A DNA stretch of 6,366 nucleotides from NCBI GenBank assembly GCA_029778935.1, contig JAKPBM010000237.1, positions 1 to 6,366 on the forward strand, in the 5' to 3' direction. The translations under genes were made by a program, and so were the position numbers. Under the pieces are notes generated by a model, which had not been told where the DNA came from, ran no database searches, and was given only the letters and a program-made list of their open reading frames with translations. Below are positions 1-5,878 of the stretch, one piece after another. This stretch comes from Bacillota bacterium. Lineage in GTDB: Bacteria; Bacillota; Clostridia; Oscillospirales; QAMX01. Every line of letters begins with the position of its first letter. Positions within the stretch are counted from its first letter, which is position 1.

Positions 1-718
1 TTAAGGCCGGGCGGCGCTTGTGCTCCGTCTTGGCGTGGGCGGACTGGATTTTGGCGACCACTTCCGGCTCGCCTTCGCCGGTCAGGATAAACCTATCCAG
101 CTCGGCGTACGTAAGGCCCATGTCCTGCTCGTCCGTCTGCCCTTCAAACAGGGCGGCGGAAGGGGCTTTCGTCAGAAACGCTTCCGGCGCGTTCAAAAAG
201 CGCAAAAACTCGTACACTTCCGTCACCGTCAGGTCGGCGATGGGGTTGATGTCGCAGCCGCCGTCACCGTACTTAGTGAAATAGCCCATGTAGATTTCGC
301 TGCGGTTGCCTGTGCCGGCCACCAGCAGGTTTTCGCTGGCCGCCACGGCGTACAGCGTCGTCATGCGCAGGCGGGGACCGATGTTGGCCAGCGCCATGGC
401 CGTCGGCTGAACCGACTTGCTCACTTCGTCCACGAGAGCCTGCTTGACCGGCGTTAAATCCACGGTGATCGTGCGGATGTCAAACTGTCTAGCCAGCTCC
501 AGCGCGTCCACCGTATCCTCCTCGTAGTTCCGGCGGGACTGGCAGGGCATGATGACGCCCACGGTGTTCTCGCAGGCGAGTTTGCACAAGATGCCCACCA
601 AAGCGCTGTCCTTGCCGCCGCTGCTGCCGAACACGACGCCTTTGGCGCCGGCTTTCGCCACCGCTTCGCGGATAAAGGCGACCCGCTTGTCCCGTTCCAA
701 CGCGTAATCTCTCAGCAT
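1..718 (-). CDS. nadE: Ammonia-dependent NAD+ synthetase, 3' end cut by window edge
   Basis: The product makes NAD+ from nicotinic acid adenine dinucleotide (deamido-NAD), ATP and ammonia, the last step of NAD biosynthesis, in the cytoplasm. 239 residues are visible and the frame is still open at the left edge, so only a few C-terminal codons are probably missing. Seen in the translation: the PP-loop FGSSGGKDSAL (residues 30-40) that binds ATP pyrophosphate; GTGNRSE (135-141); YFTKYGDGGCDINPIADLT (146-164), the substrate-binding block typical of the family; and a Lys/Arg-rich C-terminal end (KTEHKRR). There is no glutaminase (nitrilase) domain, so this is the NH3-using form. Start: ATGs lie at 724 and 718. 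The AAGAAGGG ribosome binding site (734-727) is 8 nt from 718 but only 2 nt from 724, so 718 is chosen. The N terminus is shorter than in the longer homologues. It is divergent from glnN. Family assignment is secure. Confidence 0.95.
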   Translation of the reverse strand, partial: MLRDYALERDKRVAFIREAVAKAGAKGVVFGSSGGKDSALVGILCKLACENTVGVIMPCQSRRNYEEDTVDALELARQFDIRTITVDLTPVKQALVDEVSKSVQPTAMALANIGPRLRMTTLYAVAASENLLVAGTGNRSEIYMGYFTKYGDGGCDINPIADLTVTEVYEFLRFLNAPEAFLTKAPSAALFEGQTDEQDMGLTYAELDRFILTGEGEPEVVAKIQSAHAKTEHKRRPAL

Positions 719-756
719 ATGCATATCCCTTCTTGCTATTCCTTGGCATTTTCTTA

Positions 757-765
757 ATCATACCA
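757..765 (-). promoter_or_regulatory. Extended -10 promoter of nadE
   Basis: Read on the minus strand, TGGTATGAT is an extended -10 element (TGn plus a 5/6 match to TATAAT). It would start RNA near position 750, giving a leader of about 30 nt before the nadE ATG. The hexamer 17 nt upstream (TTTCAT) is a poor -35, which fits an extended -10 promoter. No experimental support; the assignment is by pattern and position. Confidence 0.5.
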
Positions 766-888
766 CAATTTTCGCGCCAATGAAAGGGGACGGGCGGCGG
801 CTTGCCCGCCCTTTGGTGGAACGAAACAGGAAAATGCGGTTTTGGTAAGATTTCCGGCTGGATATTGCACAAAAACGCCCAAACGGCA

Positions 889-917
889 TTGACAACCGTA
901 CCCATATCCCCTATAAT
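889..917 (+). promoter_or_regulatory. Perfect sigma-A promoter for glnN
   Basis: TTGACA (889-894) and TATAAT (912-917) are both exact consensus hexamers with a 17-nt spacer, predicting a start near 923-925 and a leader of about 80 nt before glnN. Such a strong core promoter suggests that control, if any, acts by repression or in the leader rather than by weak initiation. I found no convincing GlnR-type box (TGTnA-N7-TnACA) around it. Confidence 0.85.
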
Positions 918-933
918 TCTCCCATACGCAGCC

Positions 934-962
934 AAACGCTGAGGGATTTCCTTGGCGTTTTT
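934..962 (+). terminator. Terminator-like hairpin in the glnN leader (possible attenuator)
   Basis: Positions 934-944 and 950-960 pair continuously for 11 bp (with two G-U pairs) around the 5-nt loop GATTT, and the stem runs into five Ts (958-962) followed by GCTTT. It lies only about 10 nt after the predicted RNA start and upstream of the glnN ribosome binding site. Its left arm can alternatively pair as GCCAA (931-935) with TTGGC (952-956). This resembles a transcription attenuator, but the AT-rich outer stem may make it a weak one. The role is inferred. Confidence 0.45.
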
Positions 963-971
963 GCTTTATGG

Positions 972-989
972 CACTCTTGGCACAGAGTG
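972..989 (+). promoter_or_regulatory. Hairpin abutting the glnN ribosome binding site
   Basis: CACTCT (972-977) pairs perfectly with AGAGTG (984-989) around the 6-nt loop TGGCAC. The stem ends one base before the GAGGAG ribosome binding site (991-996), so it could affect ribosome access. The loop lacks the A1/G4 pattern of ANTAR-protein target hairpins. The GGCACTCT/AGAGTG arms recur in the terminator after glnN (3365-3396). Confidence 0.4.
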
Positions 990-1004
990 AGAGGAGATAT
1001 TGGC

Positions 1005-3092
1005 ATGAGAAACCCATTGGACGATTTCGGTTGTCTGGTGTTTGACGACCGGGCCATGCGCGAACGGCTGCCCCGGGAAACGTACAAGGCGTTGCAGCGC
1101 ACCATCCGGGAAGGAAAACGCATCGACCCTTCCATCGCCGGCATTGTGGCTAACGCCATGAAGGACTGGGCCATCGAAAAAGGCGTAACCCACTACACCC
1201 ACTGGTTCCAGCCCATGACGGGTATTACGGCGGAAAAGCACGACAGCTTCCTAAGCCCCGACGCCGACGGCGACATCATCATGAAGTTTTCCGGCAAAGA
1301 GCTGATCCAGGGCGAGCCCGACGCTTCCAGCTTCCCCTCCGGCGGCCTGCGTGCCACCTTTGAAGCCCGGGGCTATACCGCCTGGGACCCCACCTCCTAC
1401 GCCTTTATTAAGGAAGGCACCCTTTGCATCCCCACCGCCTTCTGCTCTTACGACGGACAGGCTTTGGATATGAAAACGCCGCTGCTCCGCTCCATGGACA
1501 GCCTGAACCGGCAGGCCCTGCGCGTGCTCCGCCTGCTGGGCGACACGGAGACCGAGCGGGTCATCACCACCACCGGCGCCGAGCAGGAGTATTTCCTGTT
1601 AGATAAGGAAATCTACAAAAAGCGCCGGGACCTGGTGTTCTGCGGCCGCACTTTGTTTGGCGCCAAGCCCGCCAAGGGCCAGGAGCTGGAAGACCACTAC
1701 TTCGGCGCCATCCGGCCCCGGGTGCAGGCCTTTATGCGGGAATTAAACCACGAGCTTTGGAAGCTCGGCGTGCTGGCCAAAACAGAGCACAACGAAACCT
1801 CCCCGTCCCAGCACGAGCTGGCGCCCATCTACACCACCACCAACATCGCCGTGGACCACAACCAGCTGACCATGGAAATGATGAAAAAGGTGGCGGAAAA
1901 GCACGATTTGGTCTGTCTGCTCCATGAAAAGCCCTTCGCCTGGGTCAACGGCTCCGGCAAGCACAACAACTGGTCCCTTTCCACGGATAAGGGCGAAAAC
2001 CTGCTGGACCCCGGCGATAACCCCGCCGAAAACATGCGGTTTTTGCTCTTTCTGGCTGCCATCATCGCCGCTGTGGATGAGTATCAGGACCTTCTGCGCA
2101 TCTCCGTCGCCTCTGCGGGCAACGACCACCGCCTGGGCGGCTACGAAGCGCCGCCGGCGATTGTGTCCATCTACTTAGGCTCCGAACTGACCGCCATTTT
2201 GGAAGCGCTGGAGTGCGGTTCCCCCTGCAACCCGGCGGTGCGCCAGATGCAGATGCTGGCGGAAACCCTGCCGGCCTTTGCCAAGGACACCACCGACCGC
2301 AACCGCACCTCGCCGTTTGCCTTTACGGGCAACAAATTCGAGTTCCGCATGCCCGGCGCTTCCGCGTCGGTGGCCATGCCGAACATCGTTTTAAACACCA
2401 TCGTGGCGGAAAAACTCTCCCAGTTTGCCGACCGGCTCGAAAAGGAAGAGGACGTGGAAGCCGCCCTGCCGACGCTTATCTGCGAAACGGTCAAAGCCCA
2501 CCGGCGGATTCTCTTTAACGGCAACAACTATTCGGAAGAATGGGTGCAGGAAGCGGCCCGCCGGGGCCTTTTGAACCTGGCCACCACGGTGGACGCCCTG
2601 CCCTACCTCCTTGCGCCGAAAAACATCGCTTTGTTTGAAAAACAGCAGGTGTTCTCCGAGGACGAAGTGCGCTCCCGCTACGAAATCCTGCTGGAAAACT
2701 ACAAAAAGACGCTGCACATCGAAGCGCTCACCATGCTGGAAATGGCGAAAACCCAGATTCTGCCGGCGGCGTCCTGCTTTGCCGGGCAGGTGGCCGATAA
2801 CGTGGCGAGAAAGCGCGCCGTCTGCCCGGTGGCGTGCAAGGCCGAAGAGGCGCTGATTGTGCGCCTGTCGGAGCTGACCGACGCCCTGTCGGACAGAATC
2901 GCCGCGCTGGAGCAGGCGCTTTCCGACGTCAGCCGGGCCGAGGCGGATGCGCTGGCGGCCGCCCTTTCCTACCGGGACAAAGTCAAGCCCGCCATGGAAG
3001 CGCTGCGAGCCGTGGCGGACGAAATTGAGCCGCTGGTGGCCAAAGACGCCTGGCCGTTCCCGACGTACAGCGATTTGCTGTTCAGCGTGTAA
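1005..3092 (+). CDS. glnN: Glutamine synthetase type III
   Basis: ATP-dependent condensation of glutamate and ammonia to glutamine, the main entry of ammonia into central nitrogen metabolism; cytoplasmic, and GSIII enzymes are large homo-oligomers. 695 residues, the normal size for GSIII and far longer than GSI (about 450). Seen: the GSIII N-terminal region with HWFQPMTG (66-73) and EKHDSF (77-82), [20 protein letters not shown] (109-128), GAEQEYFL (191-198) with metal-binding glutamates, [18 protein letters not shown] (259-276), [13 protein letters not shown] (314-326), and [19 protein letters not shown] (433-451). A helical Glu/Ala/Leu-rich C-terminal tail follows. Start: an in-frame GTG exists at 987, but the GAGGAG site (991-996) lies inside that extension and is 8 nt from ATG 1005, so 1005 is used. 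Consensus promoter and structured leader upstream; hairpin terminator about 270 nt downstream. Monocistronic. No frameshift or missing motif seen. Confidence 0.97.
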   Translation: MRNPLDDFGCLVFDDRAMRERLPRETYKALQRTIREGKRIDPSIAGIVANAMKDWAIEKGVTHYTHWFQPMTGITAEKHDSFLSPDADGDIIMKFSGKELIQGEPDASSFPSGGLRATFEARGYTAWDPTSYAFIKEGTLCIPTAFCSYDGQALDMKTPLLRSMDSLNRQALRVLRLLGDTETERVITTTGAEQEYFLLDKEIYKKRRDLVFCGRTLFGAKPAKGQELEDHYFGAIRPRVQAFMRELNHELWKLGVLAKTEHNETSPSQHELAPIYTTTNIAVDHNQLTMEMMKKVAEKHDLVCLLHEKPFAWVNGSGKHNNWSLSTDKGENLLDPGDNPAENMRFLLFLAAIIAAVDEYQDLLRISVASAGNDHRLGGYEAPPAIVSIYLGSELTAILEALECGSPCNPAVRQMQMLAETLPAFAKDTTDRNRTSPFAFTGNKFEFRMPGASASVAMPNIVLNTIVAEKLSQFADRLEKEEDVEAALPTLICETVKAHRRILFNGNNYSEEWVQEAARRGLLNLATTVDALPYLLAPKNIALFEKQQVFSEDEVRSRYEILLENYKKTLHIEALTMLEMAKTQILPAASCFAGQVADNVARKRAVCPVACKAEEALIVRLSELTDALSDRIAALEQALSDVSRAEADALAAALSYRDKVKPAMEALRAVADEIEPLVAKDAWPFPTYSDLLFSV

Positions 3093-3364
3093 TTGGGGCA
3101 ATTGACCGACGAAGCGGGCTGCCGGACATAAATTTCCACCCCGCCCGTTTTCATGGGCGCTGCAACGGCTGCCCCGCCCTGCCCGTCGCATACATGCCGC
3201 GCGCCTGCCCCCATCGGTTTGCCCGGGATGCGCATAAACTGCGAAAAACCGATGTGGTGCACTTTGGCTTCCGTGTGCCGGGATCCGCTGACCCCCTATC
3301 ACTTCCCGCCCGCGCATGCATGCCGGATGCTTTCGGCTGTATCCAAAAAGCGTGAAAACCAATA
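3093..3364 (+). other. Long 3' untranslated stretch after glnN, no gene seen
   Basis: 272 bases separate the glnN stop from the next terminator. No open frame here has both a ribosome binding site and recognisable content; minus-strand frames through it are continuations of shadows antisense to glnN. One notable structure is an inverted repeat of 9 bp, CATCGGTTT (3212-3220) with AAACCGATG (3246-3254), enclosing 25 nt that contain CCCGGG. A 10-nt self-complementary GCATGCATGC sits at 3314-3323. It could be a 3' UTR or hold a small RNA; nothing identifies it. Confidence 0.5.
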
Positions 3365-3396
3365 GGCACTCTGCGCCAAAATCCGCGCAGAGTGCC
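3365..3396 (+). terminator. 12-bp stem terminator after glnN
   Basis: GGCACTCTGCGC (3365-3376) pairs perfectly with GCGCAGAGTGCC (3385-3396) around the loop CAAAATCC, followed by the modest T-rich tail TTGCTTTAC. The stem is very stable but the U-run is broken. On the other strand the stem is followed by TATTGGTTTTC, so it could also work in reverse. Most likely it ends the glnN transcript. Confidence 0.65.
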
Positions 3397-3507
3397 TTGC
3401 TTTACGTCCGTTTGGGCCGGCCTATTCTTCCTGCACCCGCATTGGGGGCGCACGCCGTTTCGTTCAGCGCGGGGGGAATAAAAATGAGATGTCACAGCCG
3501 GCCTGCC
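3397..3507. other. Intergenic spacer between the glnN terminator and the protease promoter
   Basis: No gene, repeat or clear structure is seen here. The base composition changes sharply at about 3508, from GC-rich like the left half of the window to AT-rich like the protease gene. Confidence 0.4.
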
Positions 3508-3535
3508 TTGACTTTTATAAATTTATCTATATACT
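3508..3535 (+). promoter_or_regulatory. Promoter of the CPBP protease gene
   Basis: TTGACT (3508-3513) and TATACT (3530-3535) are each 5/6 matches to consensus, spaced 16 nt, in a very AT-rich block. TATACT is repeated directly at 3535-3540 and runs into the palindrome ACTATAGT (3538-3545), which could be an overlapping start or an operator. Predicted leader about 45 nt. Confidence 0.5.
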
Positions 3536-3587
3536 ATACTATAGTCATTATGTCAAAAAAATTAACAAGTAAAGCTGAGGAAGTTAC

Positions 3588-4331
3588 ATGGTCAAACATA
3601 ACGCCAAAGGGGTCAGGATAGCGGCAGCACTGTTATTGGTCTTCTTGTTTCAACAGATTTGCAGCAAAGCCGGCAGTTTTGCGGCGGATATTTTCGATTA
3701 CAGCTCCATTGATACACACAATGTCTTTGCTTGGATTTCTGTACACCACATTGTGCAGACTTTGCTTGCTTTGGTACCTGTTGCCGTCCTTTCAAAAACC
3801 TATGGCATCAATTTTGGCTTCCATTTGGGCGATAAAAAAACAGGTGTGAAATATGTTAAGATTTTCACAGCCGCCATGTTCGCTTATTACACTGTTTTAT
3901 CTGTCATAACCTATTTCAGCAATCAGACTATCCAATACGATTATCCGTTGACCGCGGCAAACGTACTAGGCTACATGGGATTTCAGCTTTTCCTGTCAGG
4001 CCCTTCCGAAGAAATTTTGTTCCGCGCCCTGCCGATTTCCATTATTGCCCGTTTCATTCCATCAAAACAAGATTTTCAGGAAGCAAAGTTCCCTATCACA
4101 TGGGCAACTGTTATTTCCGCAATATTCTTTGCTCTTGCACATATCAAATGGACGCTAAACCCGTTTACGGCAAGTTTTGATTCCATGCAATTGCTGTTTT
4201 CGTTATTCTTAGGAATACTGTATGGTATTGTATACCAGAAAACCAAAAGCGTAATATATCCGATGATAATGCATAGCCTAACTAACGTGACAGTGGTTGG
4301 GGCCGGATACGTATTATCCATGCTGAAGTAG
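3588..4331 (+). CDS. CPBP-family (CAAX/ABI) intramembrane metalloprotease
   Basis: Polytopic membrane protein of 247 residues with the glutamic-type intramembrane protease motifs of the CPBP/ABI family (Pfam PF02517): GPSEEILFRALP with the paired E141/E142 and R146, FALAH with H185, and MHSLTN with H229 and N233. These are the expected catalytic and zinc or water-coordinating positions. Seven or so hydrophobic segments are visible, roughly at residues 8-26, 46-69, 90-110, 126-138, 170-184, 199-214 and 222-244. Start ATG 3588 has a GAGG site (3577-3580) 7 nt upstream. Known members process prenylated proteins, give self-immunity to bacteriocins, or have unknown substrates; there is no bacteriocin gene next door, so the substrate here cannot be named. 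The gene is clearly AT-richer than its neighbours, which suggests horizontal acquisition. It is monocistronic, and no hairpin terminator is seen before the tRNA promoter. Confidence 0.88.
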   Translation: MVKHNAKGVRIAAALLLVFLFQQICSKAGSFAADIFDYSSIDTHNVFAWISVHHIVQTLLALVPVAVLSKTYGINFGFHLGDKKTGVKYVKIFTAAMFAYYTVLSVITYFSNQTIQYDYPLTAANVLGYMGFQLFLSGPSEEILFRALPISIIARFIPSKQDFQEAKFPITWATVISAIFFALAHIKWTLNPFTASFDSMQLLFSLFLGILYGIVYQKTKSVIYPMIMHSLTNVTVVGAGYVLSMLK

Positions 4332-4381
4332 CCCGTCTTCGAATGCCCTGTTCTCTTCTTCCTTCGTGATAAAATTAAGGC

Positions 4382-4410
4382 TTGACAAATGGACAACTTT
4401 CCTGTATAAT
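4382..4410 (+). promoter_or_regulatory. Perfect sigma-A promoter of the tRNA operon
   Basis: TTGACA (4382-4387) and TATAAT (4405-4410), both exact consensus, are separated by 17 nt. The predicted RNA start near 4417 leaves a leader of about 26 nt before tRNA-Met. The strength fits a stable-RNA operon. Confidence 0.9.
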
Positions 4411-4442
4411 CTAACACGTTGGTTCGACCAGCAGCAAAACAC

Positions 4443-4519
4443 GGCGGCATAGCTCAGTTGGCTAGAGCATTCGGTTCATACCCGAAGTGTCGTTGGTTCG
4501 AATCCGACTGCCGCTACCA
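4443..4519 (+). tRNA. tRNA-Met(CAU), elongator
   Basis: A full cloverleaf of 77 nt with encoded CCA. The acceptor GGCGGCA pairs with TGCCGCT (one G-U), discriminator A. D arm GCTC/GAGC, anticodon stem TTCGG/CCGAA with loop TTCATAC (anticodon CAT), T loop TTCGAAT. Pair 1-72 is G-U rather than mismatched, and the anticodon stem lacks the three G-C pairs of initiators, so it is not fMet. The loop TTCATAC matches elongator Met rather than the CTCATAA of lysidine-modified tRNA-Ile2. First gene of the operon. Confidence 0.95.
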
Positions 4520-4595
4520 AGGACGGTTTCGTCCTGATGATAGGAAATGACCGGAGGGGTATTTCCTATCCTCTTCGCCGGCTCAATAGAGCCGG
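4520..4595 (+). other. Structured spacer with three consecutive hairpins between tRNA-Met and tRNA-Glu
   Basis: Three perfect inverted repeats lie in tandem: AGGACG/CGTCCT (4520-4525/4530-4535, loop GTTT); a 10-bp stem GATAGGAAAT/ATTTCCTATC (4539-4548/4561-4570) with a 12-nt loop; and CCGGCTC/GAGCCGG (4578-4584/4589-4595, loop AATA). None is followed by a T-run, so they are not terminators. They may guide processing of the polycistronic tRNA precursor. The 3-nt gap between the next two tRNAs makes this long folded spacer stand out. Confidence 0.6.
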
Positions 4596-4601
4596 AGATG
4601 T

Positions 4602-4676
4602 GGCCCGTTGGTCAAGTGGTTAAGACACCGCCCTTTCACGGCGGTAACAGGGGTTCGACTCCCCTACGGGTCACCA
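4602..4676 (+). tRNA. tRNA-Glu(UUC)
   Basis: A 75-nt cloverleaf with encoded CCA. The acceptor GGCCCGT pairs with ACGGGTC (one G-U), discriminator A. Anticodon stem CCGCC/GGCGG encloses loop CTTTCAC with anticodon TTC. The T loop TTCGACT is closed by AGGGG/CCCCT. Second gene of the operon, 3 nt before tRNA-Val. Confidence 0.95.
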
Positions 4677-4679
4677 CAT

Positions 4680-4755
4680 GGAGGCATAGCTCAGCTGGTA
4701 GAGCGTCCGTCTCACACGCGGGAGGTCGCAGATTCGAGTTCTGCTGTCTCCACCA
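4680..4755 (+). tRNA. tRNA-Val(CAC)
   Basis: A 76-nt cloverleaf with encoded CCA. The acceptor GGAGGCA pairs with TGTCTCC (one G-U), discriminator A. D arm GCTC/GAGC; anticodon loop CTCACAC gives anticodon CAC, reading GUG. T stem GCAGA/TCTGC with loop TTCGAGT. The anticodon stem TCCGT/GCGGG has G-U pairs at both ends, which is slightly weak. Last gene of the operon, followed at once by the terminator. Confidence 0.93.
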
Positions 4756-4760
4756 TGCAG

Positions 4761-4794
4761 AAAACGCCGGAAACGTAAGTTTCCGGCGTTTTTT
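4761..4794 (+). terminator. Strong intrinsic terminator of the tRNA operon
   Basis: A 14-bp perfect stem (4761-4774 with 4779-4792, core CGCCGGAAAC/GTTTCCGGCG) with tetraloop GTAA ends in six Ts (4789-4794). It begins 6 nt after the tRNA-Val CCA, so it closes the operon. The A-run on the left side would also allow termination in the reverse direction. Confidence 0.95.
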
Positions 4795-5573
4795 CATTTT
4801 CCGCCGGATTTGCCCTGGGAAAGCCCGGTCTGGTTTGTTGAAGTTTCTCTGCACTCCCCTTCGTATGCTCCTCCGCAGGGGGGCCGCGGTATTTTCCCCA
4901 GGTTCTCCTTCACACAGAATTTCCTTATCTCTGCACAAATTCACCGCCAAGGATACTGCATACGTTCCTGCGTTTGATTTCCCCGCACAGGTTCCCCGCA
5001 TTCCCCTCAATTGGCTACATGCACAGAATCTTTCGCCTTGGTTTCTCCGCACCGGCTCTGCCATGCCCGCAAGCCCGCACCTCATTGGCGACGCCGGGCC
5101 GGACATAGCAAAACCCCAACTACCCACAACGGGCGGCCGGAACCGCTCTCCCACAGAAGTTCGCTATGAATCACACCTGTTACGCTCCGCGGAAACGGCA
5201 CGGCGCTAAAACCAAGCCTATGCCAACTTCGCGACGCACGCAATCATCTTTGCATCCGGAGAAAACGGGCAAACTCTGCCGCATCTCCGGCCGAGTCGTG
5301 TCCTGAAACGCGGCGGATGATACGCACAGGCAAGCCGTACCGTTTGCCCGCAAAAACTTCTCAATCCCATTGTCCGTCCGGCGAAAATTGTGGTGTTATC
5401 CGCAGCGGCAACGCCGCCACCAGCGGCCGGTCCGTCTTTGCCGCCCCCTATGGTATAGACGCGGCTTAGACAATCCACTGCAAAGCCCCTTCCGCCTCAT
5501 CCCCTTCCCCGGTTTGTCTCACATTCCCCCGCTGCGGCATAGAATGTAGAGAGCTCCTTTCGGAGACTTACAC
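4795..5573. other. Gene-poor stretch of about 780 bases with a degenerate recurring motif
   Basis: No convincing gene is seen. Long open frames here either run through the tRNA genes or lack recognisable content. In 4837-5055 an 11-nt core close to TTTCTCYGCAC recurs four times (around 4844-4854, 4925-4935, 4978-4988 and 5041-5051), twice preceded by CACAGAAT. This suggests decayed repeat units or a degraded coding region. A minus-strand GTG frame at 5478-5218 (86 residues) has a GGAAGGGG-like site but no family resemblance. The rest shows nothing I can name. Confidence 0.4.
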
Positions 5574-5587
5574 AAAGGGGGACTAGT

Positions 5588-5752
5588 ATGCTCTGGCTTC
5601 TTTTTTTGCTTGGTCTCGGCGCATGTAAATGCGGCCGTTTTGACGATGACAGAAGATGCCCTCGCCGCTGCTGCGGGCGTGACGATGACAACGGTATCGG
5701 CGGCATAGGAGACTATGGACGCAGCAACCGCTGCTGCCGCAGATCCAGATAA
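5588..5752 (+). CDS. Small Cys/Arg/Asp-rich protein of unknown function (54 aa)
   Basis: I do not recognise this protein. The N terminus MLWLLFLLGLGACKC is strongly hydrophobic for 12 residues and then meets Cys13 and Cys15; LGAC resembles a lipobox, but there is no basic residue before the hydrophobic run, so a membrane anchor is equally possible. The rest is polar: 7 Cys in all (13, 15, 24, 28, 29, 49, 50), 11 Arg, and two DDD runs (19-21 and 32-34), with a Gly-rich middle (GIGGIGDYG, 36-44). CC pairs occur in RRCCGR and NRCCRR, a loose internal repeat. Start ATG 5588 has an excellent AAAGGGGG site (5574-5581) 6 nt upstream, and a terminator begins 5 nt after the stop, which argues for a real monocistronic gene. 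A possible -10 (TAGAAT, 5540-5545) lacks a well-spaced -35. Metal binding or disulphide bonding is conceivable from the Cys content, but unproven. Confidence 0.6.
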   Translation: MLWLLFLLGLGACKCGRFDDDRRCPRRCCGRDDDNGIGGIGDYGRSNRCCRRSR

Positions 5753-5756
5753 CAAA

Positions 5757-5789
5757 AAACGGCCTGCTTTCGGCAGGCCGTTTCTATTT
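5757..5789 (+). terminator. Terminator after the small Cys-rich gene
   Basis: AAACGGCCTGC (5757-5767) pairs perfectly with GCAGGCCGTTT (5773-5783) around loop TTTCG, followed by the T-rich CTATTT. The A-run before the stem (5753-5759) makes it potentially bidirectional. It separates the small gene from the sigma-factor unit. Confidence 0.85.
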
Positions 5790-5790
5790 A

Positions 5791-5799
5791 TGGTACAAT
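5791..5799 (+). promoter_or_regulatory. Possible extended -10 promoter for the sigma-factor unit
   Basis: TGGTACAAT is an extended -10 element just after the terminator, with no -35 at normal spacing; it would give a leader of about 70 nt. An alternative is TTAAGT (5822-5827) with TATTAT (5845-5850), spacer 17. ECF sigma genes are often read by their own factor from a non-consensus promoter that I would not recognise here. Confidence 0.3.
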
Positions 5800-5864
5800 A
5801 AAATAAATTTCCGTTTGCCTGTTAAGTTTTCCCAGGCTCCGTTGTATTATCTTCAGAACATGGC

Positions 5865-5870
5865 AGGAGG
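5865..5870 (+). promoter_or_regulatory. Ribosome binding site that decides the sigma-factor start
   Basis: AGGAGG ends at 5870, overlapping an in-frame GTG at 5870 and therefore excluding it as the start. The next in-frame GTG at 5879 is 8 nt downstream, the normal distance. Confidence 0.8.
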
Positions 5871-5878
5871 TGGCAGAC

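Noticed and set aside
972..989. ANTAR-type antitermination target in the glnN leader
   Set aside because: The 6-nt loop is TGGCAC, lacking A at position 1 and G at position 4, and the other hairpin has a 5-nt loop.
987..1004. Upstream GTG start for glnN
   Set aside because: The ribosome binding site lies within this extension and points to ATG 1005.
2391..3362. 323-codon open frame on the minus strand
   Set aside because: It lies antisense to most of the 3' half of glnN, has no family resemblance, and its openness follows from the GC-rich codon use of glnN.
3550..3621. Possible 23-residue leader peptide starting MSKKLTSK, overlapping the CPBP start
   Set aside because: No ribosome binding site precedes its ATG, and its 3' part overlaps the well-supported CPBP start in another frame.
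4443..4519. Initiator tRNA-fMet or lysidine tRNA-Ile2 as alternatives for the CAU tRNA
   Set aside because: The 1-72 position can pair, the anticodon stem lacks three consecutive initiator G-C pairs, and the TTCATAC loop fits elongator Met.
4636..5154. 172-codon open frame on the minus strand
   Set aside because: Its 3' part is antisense to two tRNA genes and the terminator, and the residues show no recognisable domain.
4547..5209. 220-codon open frame on the plus strand
   Set aside because: It reads straight through tRNA-Glu, tRNA-Val and the operon terminator, so it cannot be a normal gene.
5218..5478. Minus-strand frame with GTG start and AAGGGG-like site, 86 residues
   Set aside because: The site spacing is acceptable, but the product has no recognisable family, no clear promoter and no terminator. 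It could be a hypothetical gene; kept only as a note.
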